Assembly: GCF_001612965.1 (NCBI RefSeq) | Contig: NZ_BDBL01000037.1 | Coordinates: 32,154-96,153 of the forward strand | DNA length: 64,000 nucleotides | Direction of reading: 5' to 3' | Source: Nocardia kruczakiae NBRC 101016 | GTDB lineage: Bacteria > Actinomycetota > Actinomycetes > Mycobacteriales > Mycobacteriaceae | Shown here: piece by piece, positions 25,798 through 33,519 of the stretch | Layout: every line of letters begins with the position of its first letter | Position numbering within the stretch: position 1 is the stretch's first letter | The notes under the pieces: generated by a model | What the model saw: the letters and a program-made list of their open reading frames with translations, nothing else | The model's database searches: none | What the model was told of the DNA's origin: nothing | Made by a program: the position numbers and the translations under genes

Positions 25798-27465
25798 ATG
25801 ACGCGAATCGCCGCCGTCCAGCTCGCCGCCGGCACCGATGTCGCGGTCAACCTCGCCACCTGCCTGCGCCTCATCGACGACGCCGCAGCGCACGCGCCGG
25901 ACCTGGTGGTCCTGCCCGAGTTCTGTAACCACCTATCGTGGTACGCCGACCGCGACCACGCGCACCGAATGGCGTGCCGGATCGGAGATCGATTCCTGAC
26001 CGCGATCGCCGAACGCGCCGCACGGCATCGGATGTACACCAAGATCGGGGTGACGCTGGCCCGCGAGGACGGCCGCACCACCGGCACCGGCCTGCTGTTC
26101 GGCCCCGACGGCGCCCTGCTCGGGCAGTCCGACAAGCAGATTCTGATGGGCGCGGAGAACGATCACCTCGACCCCGGTGACTCCGATTCCGAGATCGTCG
26201 ACACCCCGCTGGGCCGCATCGGCCTGTACGCCTGCATGGAGGGCGTCATCTGCGAGGTGACCCGGTCGCTGGCGATACGCGGCGCGCAGCTGCTGCTCAA
26301 CAGCCTCAACTCCTTCGCCACCGACGAGGCGAGCCTGCACATTCCGGTGCGCGCGGCGGAGAACAAGGTATGGGTGGTGGCGGCCAACAAGGTCGGCCCG
26401 CTGCTACCCGACGAGGAGCTGCCCTCGATCGCGGCCCGGCTGGGGGTCCCGCCGGATCGGTTGCACGGTGCCGGCGAGAGCCAGATCGTCGCACCGGACG
26501 GGACGACGGTGGCGCGCGCACCGGCACGCGGTGAGGCGGTGGTCGTGGCGGATATCGATATCGGTCTCGCCGACGACAAACGGCGCCCCGACGGAACCGA
26601 TCTGCTCGCCGCTCGCCGCCCCCGCCTCTACGCCCCGATGCTCGACATCTCACCCCGGCGCGCCCCTGCCGGTGCGCCGACCCTCCCCGTGGCCGCGGCA
26701 CTCGCCGATGTCGGCCTCATCGGCGATATCGCCCGCAGCGGCGCCGCATTGATCGTGCTGCCGGCGCTGACCGGCACGGCGTCGGCCGAGCGCACATCAG
26801 CGACGGTGTCTGTTCCGGAGGTGGCGGCGGCGCTGCGGGGGACGACGGCGCATGTCGTGGTATCCCTGCGCGACGGTGACGCGCATGTCGGAGTGCTGGT
26901 GAACGCCGAGGGCGTGGCCGGATATCAGCGCCAGTTGCACCGCACCGAACGCCACCCGTGGCTGTCGGATCTGGGCGATGCCCTCGAAATCTTCGACATG
27001 CCCTGGGGCCGACTGGCTCTCGTGGTCGGCGACGACGCGCTGTTCCCCGAAACCTTCCGCCTGGCCGCGGTCGGGGACGCCGATGTGGTGGCAGTGCCGC
27101 ACGCTCTCGGTGAACCCTGGGAACCGCGGCTCGGCCTGCCGGAACGAGCGGCCGAGAATCGGCTCAACATCGTCGCCGCCGCCGTGGATTCGACCGGGGC
27201 GCTGGCCGGTTCGATCTACGCGCTGAGCCCGGATTTCACCTTGTGGACGGCCTGGAGCGGGCCGTTCACCGGGGTGATCAGCGCCCCGGAGGTGACCTCC
27301 GCCCCGCCCGGCGCGAACCGGGTGCAGGCCGACGTCCGACCGGCCCAAGCCGTGAACCGAGCCGTATCCCGGGGCACCGATCTGGTCGCGGGACGTCCCG
27401 CCGCCGCCGTGTCCGCCCTCCTGCGCGAACCTGCCACCGCGACAACCGAACCGGAGCTGCCATGA
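25798..27465 (+). CDS. Tandem nitrilase-superfamily protein, active N-domain fused to a degenerate C-domain
   Basis: A 555-residue carbon-nitrogen hydrolase. The N-terminal domain (about 1-280) has the full Glu-Lys-Cys triad: Glu41 (VVLPEFC), Lys113 (GQSDKQ) and Cys146 (GLYACMEGV). A second nitrilase-like half (about 290-520) repeats the fold, but its matching positions read VLPALTG, GYQRQLH and LVVGDDALF, so all three catalytic residues are gone. The ATG at 25798 follows GGAGG; earlier in-frame starts would pass through the operator. As the first gene of the operon it may cut an amide or nitrile. The dead half may serve assembly, as nitrilases form oligomers. Substrate unknown. Confidence 0.85.
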   Translation: MTRIAAVQLAAGTDVAVNLATCLRLIDDAAAHAPDLVVLPEFCNHLSWYADRDHAHRMACRIGDRFLTAIAERAARHRMYTKIGVTLAREDGRTTGTGLLFGPDGALLGQSDKQILMGAENDHLDPGDSDSEIVDTPLGRIGLYACMEGVICEVTRSLAIRGAQLLLNSLNSFATDEASLHIPVRAAENKVWVVAANKVGPLLPDEELPSIAARLGVPPDRLHGAGESQIVAPDGTTVARAPARGEAVVVADIDIGLADDKRRPDGTDLLAARRPRLYAPMLDISPRRAPAGAPTLPVAAALADVGLIGDIARSGAALIVLPALTGTASAERTSATVSVPEVAAALRGTTAHVVVSLRDGDAHVGVLVNAEGVAGYQRQLHRTERHPWLSDLGDALEIFDMPWGRLALVVGDDALFPETFRLAAVGDADVVAVPHALGEPWEPRLGLPERAAENRLNIVAAAVDSTGALAGSIYALSPDFTLWTAWSGPFTGVISAPEVTSAPPGANRVQADVRPAQAVNRAVSRGTDLVAGRPAAAVSALLREPATATTEPELP

Positions 27466-28271
27466 GTGAAACCGTGCGACATGTCGAGCAGATGGTCGAC
27501 GAGAACCCCAGAACCGATGTCACCGAGACATTTTCGGAATGGCAGCGGCTGCTGGCCGGACTGCAGGCCAGGATCGCCGGTCGGTTCGAGCTGACCCGCG
27601 ACCCCAGTACCGCCGACCTCGACTCCTACGGAGACGCGGCGACCGGACCCTCCGGCCGCCTCGCCGCCTACACCGGACCCGAGATCGACTGGCTGGTGCA
27701 TTCCTGGATCGGCGATCCCCGCACCGGTTTCGTGAACATGCACCTCACTGCGTGGCTCGGGCCGCAGGTACGGGTGCCGCATCTGGCGTCGGCGCTGCTG
27801 CTGTGGCCGCAGGGCTGGTTCTACGTGGATGCGGTGCCGCGTGGTGATCTGGTGGGCGACGGCGACTATTACGACCGCTACTACGCCGAGGCCGACGAGC
27901 CGTGGCTGGCGTTCAAGGCGGACCACCCCGACTTCACCTGGTTCACCAGCCGCACCGGATTCATCCGCACCAGCCTCTCACCGGTCGCCTACTGCTATTC
28001 CTTCCCACCCACCCGGCCCAATCTCGACACCGTGGCCGAACTGCTCACCGCCAAGGTCGACCAGTGGCTGGGATGGGTGGACGCCGCCGAACCGGTACCC
28101 GACGACGAGCGCGCCGACCTCGCGGCCCGGGATCTGCGGATCCGCCGCAACATCGCCGAACGCGATCCCGCGAATGTCATGGGCGAGCGCATGTTCGGCC
28201 CCGAACTCACCCAGCGACTGGTGCGCGCCCTCTGGGGCGGGGACCGGGTGCTGCCGCGGCCGGTGGGGTGA
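27462..28271 (+). CDS. Red chlorophyll catabolite reductase (RCCR)-like protein
   Basis: A 269-residue protein that I match by motif to RCCR of the ferredoxin-dependent bilin reductase superfamily. The ordered blocks GFVNMHLTAWLG (89-100), VRVPHL (103-108), FYVDAVPRGDL (120-130), DYYDRYYAE (135-143) and GFIRTSLSPVAY (166-177) follow the plant RCCR pattern of an APHL-type strand, a LDLPPRKDL-type strand, a DYxxxFY segment and an SLYIRSxxSPTA-type strand. Plant RCCR reduces the open-chain product of pheophorbide a. It overlaps the nitrilase gene by ATGA. Binding of a linear tetrapyrrole is inferred; the reductant and exact substrate are unknown. Confidence 0.62.
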   Translation: MSETVRHVEQMVDENPRTDVTETFSEWQRLLAGLQARIAGRFELTRDPSTADLDSYGDAATGPSGRLAAYTGPEIDWLVHSWIGDPRTGFVNMHLTAWLGPQVRVPHLASALLLWPQGWFYVDAVPRGDLVGDGDYYDRYYAEADEPWLAFKADHPDFTWFTSRTGFIRTSLSPVAYCYSFPPTRPNLDTVAELLTAKVDQWLGWVDAAEPVPDDERADLAARDLRIRRNIAERDPANVMGERMFGPELTQRLVRALWGGDRVLPRPVG

Positions 28272-28273
28272 CC

Positions 28274-29215
28274 ATGAGCCTGATCCGCTCCCTGTGGTGG
28301 TCCGCGCGCACCGACGGCGACGCCCCCTTCGACACCGCCCACCTCAAGCTCTACTACCCCGCCGTCGCCTCCGGCGACGACGCCGAGCGGCTCACCGGCG
28401 TCTTCGTCCCCGATCCGGCCGGCGCACCCTATCCGGTGGTGGTTTTCCTGTCCGGTGTCAATGTCGGGCAGGACAGCTATCGCCGATTCGCGACCGCGAT
28501 CGCCGAATCCGGTTATGTGGTGGTCACCTTCGATCGGGTGGCCGATCTGTTCGGTGGGCAGCGCGGGCTCACGCCCGGCGTCGATCTGGCGGCCGCGCGA
28601 CCCGACACCTACGGCACCCGGCCCACCTGCCCGACCATCCCGGCGGTGCTGGACGCGCTGGCCGAACTGAACACCACCGCACCGTTGCGCGGCGCACTCG
28701 ATCTGGAGCGCGTCGCACTGGGCGGCCATTCGGCGGGCGGCACCGTGGTGTTGCAGTCCGCGCGGTACTTCCCTTCCGTGCGAGCGGTTTTCGCGTGGGG
28801 CGCGCACACCATGGTCGCCACCATGCTGGGCTGGGACCCGGGTACGGTGCTTCCCGCGCAGGTGAGCTGCCCGGTGCTGCTGGGTGTCGGCGGCAACGAC
28901 GGCGTGATCCAGGGCAGCGCCGACCGCTACGGTGAGGGCGAGGATCGGCCGGATCCGGTGGCCCGCACCTTCGCCGAGGCACTGCCCGAGGGTGAGCATC
29001 TGCTCGCGATCGTGCCCGGCGCCAATCATTTCGGCATCGCCGACGCCGATCCGACCGCGGCCCGAGCATTCCTCGACGGCCCCGCGGAGTCCGATGCCCT
29101 GCCGCGATTCGCGCGGCTGACCACACTGTTCCTGAACGCCCACCTGAAGGATTCGGCGACCGCCCGCGACGAACTGTCGGGTTTCGACGACGGACTGCTG
29201 CTGAAGCGGCGCTGA
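28274..29215 (+). CDS. Alpha/beta hydrolase, chlorophyllase/dienelactone-hydrolase type
   Basis: A 313-residue alpha/beta hydrolase without signal peptide. The triad reads Ser153 (GGHSAGG), Asp209 (GVGGNDGV) and His252 (PGANHFG). The opening strand VVVFLSGVNVGQDSYRRFATAIAESGYVVV and the GHSxGG nucleophile elbow resemble chlorophyllase, whose elbow is GHSRGG, and PET-hydrolase relatives. It lies 2 nt after the RCCR-like gene and 10 nt before the Rieske gene. In a chlorophyll pathway it would remove phytol. On sequence alone a general esterase is equally possible; the context is what favours chlorophyllase. Confidence 0.65.
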   Translation: MSLIRSLWWSARTDGDAPFDTAHLKLYYPAVASGDDAERLTGVFVPDPAGAPYPVVVFLSGVNVGQDSYRRFATAIAESGYVVVTFDRVADLFGGQRGLTPGVDLAAARPDTYGTRPTCPTIPAVLDALAELNTTAPLRGALDLERVALGGHSAGGTVVLQSARYFPSVRAVFAWGAHTMVATMLGWDPGTVLPAQVSCPVLLGVGGNDGVIQGSADRYGEGEDRPDPVARTFAEALPEGEHLLAIVPGANHFGIADADPTAARAFLDGPAESDALPRFARLTTLFLNAHLKDSATARDELSGFDDGLLLKRR

Positions 29216-29225
29216 GGAGATCACG

Positions 29226-30344
29226 GTGCTCAAGAACTTCTGGTACGCAATGGAATTCGCGGACAAGGTCGGCCGGGCGCCACGCCGGGTGACCTGTCTG
29301 GGCCAGGACTTCGTGCTCTATCGCGCCGAATCCGGCGCGCCGGTCTGCCTGTCGGATCTGTGCGTGCACCGCGGCGGTGCCCTGTCGCTGGGAACGGTGA
29401 GCGGGGACTGCATCACCTGCCCGTACCACGGCTGGCAATACGACTCCGGCGGCGTGTGCGTGCGCATCCCCGCCAACGCGCCCGAACGGGCCATCCCCCG
29501 CAAGGCGCGAGTGGACGCCTATCCGGCGGTGGAGCGCTACGGCATGGTGTGGGCGTTCCTCGGCGATCTACCCGAGTCGCAGCGGCCACCGATTCCGGAG
29601 ATTCCGCAGTGGGAGGATCCGGCGTTCCGAGCCGTGCAGTACGAGATGGTCATCGACGCCAACTACGAACGCGCCTTCGAGAACGTGGTGGACGCCTCGC
29701 ACACACCCTTCGTGCACGGCACCGCGTTCGGCAACCCGGACAAACCGCAGATCCCGGATTTCCGGATACGGCAGACGGACTGGTCGGCGGAGGCGGATAT
29801 TCCGCTGAGCCCGCCACCACCGAGGGGGCTGTGGGGCCTGCTGTTTCGCGGCAAGGCGATGCCGGAGTACGTCACCGTCACCAATGCCTGGTATCTGCCG
29901 AATATCGTGAAACTGCATGTGCGGCTGCCGATCGGCGATCTGATGCTCTACGACTTCAACATTCCGCTTTCGCAGGACCGCACACTGATCAAGATTCTCG
30001 GCTTCCGCAACTTCTTCACCGCCTCCTGGGCCGACGGCAACGCCCGCAAGCGCATCGAGAAGATCCTGCTGCAGGACCGGCCGGTGGTGGAATCCCAACG
30101 TCCGGAGCTGCTTCCGTTCGACCTGTCCGATGAGCTGCATGTGCGCAGCGATGCCCTGCAGGTCGCCTACCGCCGGCGCCGCGCCCAGTTGATCAAGGAC
30201 GGCTGGTGGCTCGGCGGCGATGTGATCACCGGCGATTCGCCGCGACGCAGGGCCACCGTCATCGCCTCCCCCGCGCGCCTGGACGATCCCGAACTCGCCG
30301 CCGCCTGGGTGCACAAGGCCCGCCAGGGAGGAGACCCACGATGA
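29226..30344 (+). CDS. Rieske non-heme iron oxygenase (pheophorbide-oxygenase-like by context)
   Basis: A 372-residue Rieske oxygenase. The [2Fe-2S] ligands are Cys46-x-His48 and Cys65-x2-His68 (LCVHRGG and CPYHGW). The mononuclear iron site begins ENVVDASHTPFVH with His159 and His164. It starts at GTG after GAGGAG. Plant pheophorbide a oxygenase, chlorophyllide a oxygenase and Tic55 share this layout, but their C-terminal CxxC redox motif is absent here, so this is not a plain orthologue. Placed between a chlorophyllase-like hydrolase and a bilin-reductase-like protein, it is the best candidate for opening a macrocycle. No dedicated ferredoxin or reductase lies in the operon. Confidence 0.8.
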   Translation: MLKNFWYAMEFADKVGRAPRRVTCLGQDFVLYRAESGAPVCLSDLCVHRGGALSLGTVSGDCITCPYHGWQYDSGGVCVRIPANAPERAIPRKARVDAYPAVERYGMVWAFLGDLPESQRPPIPEIPQWEDPAFRAVQYEMVIDANYERAFENVVDASHTPFVHGTAFGNPDKPQIPDFRIRQTDWSAEADIPLSPPPPRGLWGLLFRGKAMPEYVTVTNAWYLPNIVKLHVRLPIGDLMLYDFNIPLSQDRTLIKILGFRNFFTASWADGNARKRIEKILLQDRPVVESQRPELLPFDLSDELHVRSDALQVAYRRRRAQLIKDGWWLGGDVITGDSPRRRATVIASPARLDDPELAAAWVHKARQGGDPR

Positions 30345-31030
30345 GCCTGCCCACCACGCTGAGTACGCGCACTCTCGAAATACTTTCCGGCGCAACGGGT
30401 TCGATCGTCGTCGCGGAGAGAGCGCTGCACAGTCCCATGTCACCCGAACCGGTGGGCAGGTTGCGGGTGTTGCGCGGTGGTCTGATCGACAAGGTGGTGA
30501 CCGTCGATCTGGTGGTGCCGCCCATCGGCCTGGACAGCCATATGATCTTCGCGTTCACCGCGGCCGATTCCGCGGTGCCGCATTTCACGCTCGACGCGGT
30601 CTACGGCGGCGAGTACTACGCCATGCACCTGGACCTGATTCCGCGTGCCGATCTGGCGGTGAATCTGGATTATCTGGACGCCGTCTATCTGCCGTTGACG
30701 CCGCTGCTGGATGCGGCCTGGCAGCTCGACGGCGTCGCACCGGCCGCCATCGGTCCCCGGCAGCGGGCGCTGATGTCACCGTGGATGGTGGTGTGCCGGG
30801 CGAGCGAATCGGCGTTCGGGCAACTCACCGAGACCGTCGACGCATACCTGCGGCATTGGCTCACCCTGCTGGACAAGGGCGTTCCGGCCCCGGATGCCGA
30901 TCTGCCGGCCCGCGATCGCGCGAATCGCGCCAACCTGTTCAGCCCCGAGGTCGACCCGGTGTGGCATCAGGTGACCCGCCTGCTGGGCGCCGAGCAATCC
31001 GAACAGGTGCGCCGGGAGTTGCAGGGATGA
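30341..31030 (+). CDS. Ferredoxin-dependent bilin reductase-fold protein
   Basis: A 229-residue protein that looks like a second member of the bilin reductase superfamily. Blocks in order: DSHMIFAFTAADSAVPHFTL (65-84), EYYAMHLDLIPRADLAVNLDY (91-111), then LMSPWMVVCRA (144-154) and AYLRHWLTLLD (168-178). These follow the pattern of PcyA/HY2-type enzymes: a strand ending with P-x-F, a LDLxPL-type strand, an FSPW-type motif, and a final Y-L-x-x-W/Y helix. It overlaps the Rieske gene by ATGA. It could reduce a second double bond of a linear tetrapyrrole or act with the RCCR-like protein. The assignment is by eye. Confidence 0.6.
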   Translation: MSLPTTLSTRTLEILSGATGSIVVAERALHSPMSPEPVGRLRVLRGGLIDKVVTVDLVVPPIGLDSHMIFAFTAADSAVPHFTLDAVYGGEYYAMHLDLIPRADLAVNLDYLDAVYLPLTPLLDAAWQLDGVAPAAIGPRQRALMSPWMVVCRASESAFGQLTETVDAYLRHWLTLLDKGVPAPDADLPARDRANRANLFSPEVDPVWHQVTRLLGAEQSEQVRRELQG

Positions 31031-31941
31031 GCACCACGGAGCCGAGCCGCTGGCAGCAGCGGATCGCGGGCGAATGGGTGGGGCGGCCCTCGCTGTTCGA
31101 CGCCGAGGGCGTCTGGCTGGGATTCGAGGATATCCGCCGGTCCTCGGTGTTCGAGGACGGCACGACCACCTACTACATGGACGGCGGGCTCTCCGGCGGC
31201 GGACGGATGGCTGGGCGGTTCGCCCTCGGCGCCCCGTTCGAATTCGGTGTCCTGGACTCCGACGGCGATCGCATCTACACCGGGCCCGACTTCTACGGCT
31301 CCGGGCAGCCCTACGGCGGATTCGTCGACGCCCACTACTACGGGCCCGGCTGGCAGGTCTCGCTGAACACGTGGAATCAGACGATCGACGACACCCAGGT
31401 GTATTCGTCGCTGCTGTATCAGGGCCCGGCGATGGTCGGCGTGTTCACCGGGCTCTACACCCGAGACCCGGCGCTCGCCGAGGAGCGAGTGAATACCGAA
31501 ACGCGCTGTGGTGGAGTGACATTCATTTTTCCCACCAAGGACGACAGTTGCTATGCCGGCGATCTGGAAGTGTGGTCGGTGGAGCAGCGCAGCCTAGGCA
31601 CTACTCGGCTGACCCGCACCGTCGGACCCCTCGGCCTGCTCACCGCGGCCCATCGGCTCGAGTTCGCGGGGCCGCTCGGATCCGTGATCGATGTCGTCGT
31701 CCGTCGCGACGGCGCACGCACATTCCACGAGGGCCCCGACGCGTTCGGCAACGGATTGGCTTGCGGCCGAGCCAATTTCGTACGGCTGCACCACCGTGAC
31801 GGCCGTCGGCTCATCGGCCGCGAATTCATGATGGACGCCGAACCGGGTATGGGCGCAGGGTCCACTCTCGCGGTCGCCTATCAAGTGTTCGAACACAACC
31901 GGCTGTCGGTGATCGTGCACGGCGTCCTGGAGCGGCAATGA
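31027..31941 (+). CDS. Beta-rich protein of unknown family (calycin-like?)
   Basis: A 304-residue protein with no signal peptide or membrane segment. I do not recognise the family. It is rich in Gly, Tyr, Asp and Thr and is predicted mostly beta. The start QQRIAGEWVGRPSLFDAEG (about 9-27) recalls lipocalin/calycin-type barrels that begin with a Gly-x-Trp strand, and it may hold two related halves (GEWVG near 14 and YTRDPAL near 150). It is translationally coupled to the bilin-reductase-like gene upstream and the SDR downstream by ATGA overlaps, so it probably handles the same substrate. A tetrapyrrole-binding or lyase-like role is a guess. Confidence 0.5.
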   Translation: MSTTEPSRWQQRIAGEWVGRPSLFDAEGVWLGFEDIRRSSVFEDGTTTYYMDGGLSGGGRMAGRFALGAPFEFGVLDSDGDRIYTGPDFYGSGQPYGGFVDAHYYGPGWQVSLNTWNQTIDDTQVYSSLLYQGPAMVGVFTGLYTRDPALAEERVNTETRCGGVTFIFPTKDDSCYAGDLEVWSVEQRSLGTTRLTRTVGPLGLLTAAHRLEFAGPLGSVIDVVVRRDGARTFHEGPDAFGNGLACGRANFVRLHHRDGRRLIGREFMMDAEPGMGAGSTLAVAYQVFEHNRLSVIVHGVLERQ

Positions 31942-32705
31942 GCAACGTGGTCATCACCGGCGGCACCCGGGGTATCGGATTGGGGATGGCCCGGGCGCTA
32001 CTGGCCCGCGGCCATCGCGTCGCGGTCTGCGGCACCGACCCGCAACGGATCGAATCGGCACGCACCGAACTCGGCGAGGACGCCGTGGTGCTGGCCGCCG
32101 ACACCACCGATCGTGACGATCTGCGCAGCCTGTGGGATGCGGCGGCGCAACGATTCGGCGCCGTGGACATCTGGATCAACAACGCCGGCGTCTCCCAGAC
32201 CCGCGCGCCGATGTGGGAGCTACCGGACGCCGCGGTGCGAAAGGTGATCGACACCAACCTGATCGGCGTCCTCAACGGCTGCGTGGTCGCGATCGCCGGT
32301 ATGTCCGAGCACGGCGGCCACATCTGGAATATGGAGGGGTTGGGCAGCGACGGGCGCACCGTACCCGGTCTCGGTGTCTACGGAGCCAGCAAGCGTGCGG
32401 TCGGCTACCTCACCGTGGCGCTCGCCAAGGAGGTTCCGCCCGGCGTCTCGGTCGGTGTCCTCAGCCCCGGCATGGTCACCACCGACCTGCTCACCCACGG
32501 ATACACCGACCCGGACGAGTTGGCCAAGGCCCGCAAGATCTTCGCCATTCTCGCCGATCCGGTGGACACCGTCGCGCCCTGGCTGGCCGAGCGGGCCGTC
32601 ACTCGCATCCGCAACGGGGCGCGAGTCGAGTGGCTGACCACGGGCAAGGTGATCCGCCGCTTCGCCGCGGCACCGTTTCGCACCCGCGACCCGTTCGCCG
32701 CGTAG
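31938..32705 (+). CDS. SDR resembling chlorophyll b reductase (NYC1/NOL)
   Basis: A 255-residue classical SDR: TGGTRGIG (7-14), IWINNAG (78-84), Ser137, and Tyr148-x3-Lys152. Several stretches resemble plant NYC1/NOL rather than generic SDRs: DIWINNAG, DTNLIG, GGHIWNMEG followed by a G/S-rich segment, VYGASKRAV, VGVLSPGMVTTDLL, and a C-terminal part ending VEWLTTGKVIRRF. NYC1/NOL reduce the 7-formyl group of chlorophyll(ide) b. This bacterial version is short, with no N-terminal extension or membrane part. It overlaps the upstream gene by ATGA. SDR is certain; the NYC1 likeness is from memory of motifs and needs alignment. Confidence 0.7.
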   Translation: MSNVVITGGTRGIGLGMARALLARGHRVAVCGTDPQRIESARTELGEDAVVLAADTTDRDDLRSLWDAAAQRFGAVDIWINNAGVSQTRAPMWELPDAAVRKVIDTNLIGVLNGCVVAIAGMSEHGGHIWNMEGLGSDGRTVPGLGVYGASKRAVGYLTVALAKEVPPGVSVGVLSPGMVTTDLLTHGYTDPDELAKARKIFAILADPVDTVAPWLAERAVTRIRNGARVEWLTTGKVIRRFAAAPFRTRDPFAA

Positions 32706-32729
32706 CCGATTCCAGAAGGAGCTGTTTCG

Positions 32730-33473
32730 ATGCCCGACGTACTCGGCTGGCGAGCCAAGTTCGCAGTCCTGGCCCCGTCCACCAATACCGTGGTCGAGCC
32801 CGATTTCGCGCGCCTGGGTGTGCCCGGGGTGACCGCGCATTTCGGCCGCATTCACATCCGCGACCAGGATATGAGCGACGACGCCGGAATGGGCCGGCTG
32901 CTCGAGCAGATCCGCGACGAGATCGTCGCCGCGTGCGAGCGGGTGCTGACCTGCGAACCCGATTACATGGTGATGGGAATGTCGGCCGAGACGTTCTGGG
33001 GCGGCGTCGAGGGCAACCGCCGCTTCGTGCGCCAGATTCACGACGTGACCGGACTCGAGGTCGCCACCGGCGCCGAGGCGTGCCGGCGCGCACTGGCGCT
33101 CTACGGTGCGCGCCGCATCGGCGTGGTCACGCCCTATCAACAAGTAGGCGACGAGAATGTGGTGCGATTCTTCGGCGAGCTCGGTTTCGAGGTGAAGGCG
33201 ATCAAGGGACTGCGCTGCCCCACAGCCGTTTCCATCGCCCACGTCACCGAGGACGAGCTGCGCTCCGCACTGCGCGAGGTCGACGGTGACGGCGTGGACG
33301 CGCTGGTGCAGTGCGGAACCAACCTGTCGATGGTGCGGTTGGCCGACGAGGCCGAACGCTGGCTGGGCAAACCCGTGCTGGCGATCAACGCGGCGACCTG
33401 GTGGATGGCGTTGCGCGACAACGGGTTCACCGATCGCATCGAGGGCGCGGGCTCACTGCTGCGCGACCATTGA
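32730..33473 (+). CDS. Maleate isomerase/Asp-Glu racemase family protein (copy 1, Cys195)
   Basis: A 247-residue protein of the maleate cis-trans isomerase/arylmalonate decarboxylase family. LAPSTNTVVEPD (14-25) is the substrate-binding start, and VQCGTNLSM (193-201) holds the C-terminal catalytic Cys195. The N-terminal Cys of classical two-Cys members is replaced by Ser85 in MGMSAETFWGG. A one-Cys arrangement is known from arylmalonate decarboxylases, so isomerase and decarboxylase are both possible. It is the last gene of the operon, 24 nt after the SDR, with AAGGAG before the ATG, and is followed by a strong hairpin. Confidence 0.85.
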   Translation: MPDVLGWRAKFAVLAPSTNTVVEPDFARLGVPGVTAHFGRIHIRDQDMSDDAGMGRLLEQIRDEIVAACERVLTCEPDYMVMGMSAETFWGGVEGNRRFVRQIHDVTGLEVATGAEACRRALALYGARRIGVVTPYQQVGDENVVRFFGELGFEVKAIKGLRCPTAVSIAHVTEDELRSALREVDGDGVDALVQCGTNLSMVRLADEAERWLGKPVLAINAATWWMALRDNGFTDRIEGAGSLLRDH

Positions 33474-33478
33474 CCGGT

Positions 33479-33512
33479 CCCGTGCCCCTCCGGCGCCAGG
33501 GAGGGGCACGGG
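33479..33512. terminator. Bidirectional hairpin terminator
   Basis: A perfect 13-bp GC-rich stem, CCCGTGCCCCTCC (33479-33491) with GGAGGGGCACGGG (33500-33512), and an 8-nt loop. It closes the eight-gene operon and the convergent cupin gene (stop 33520). Confidence 0.8.
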
Positions 33513-33519
33513 CCGCGAC

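Noticed and set aside
25798..33473. Photosynthesis or bacteriochlorophyll biosynthesis gene cluster
   Set aside because: No Mg-chelatase, bch, puf or carotenoid genes; all recognisable members are degradative types.
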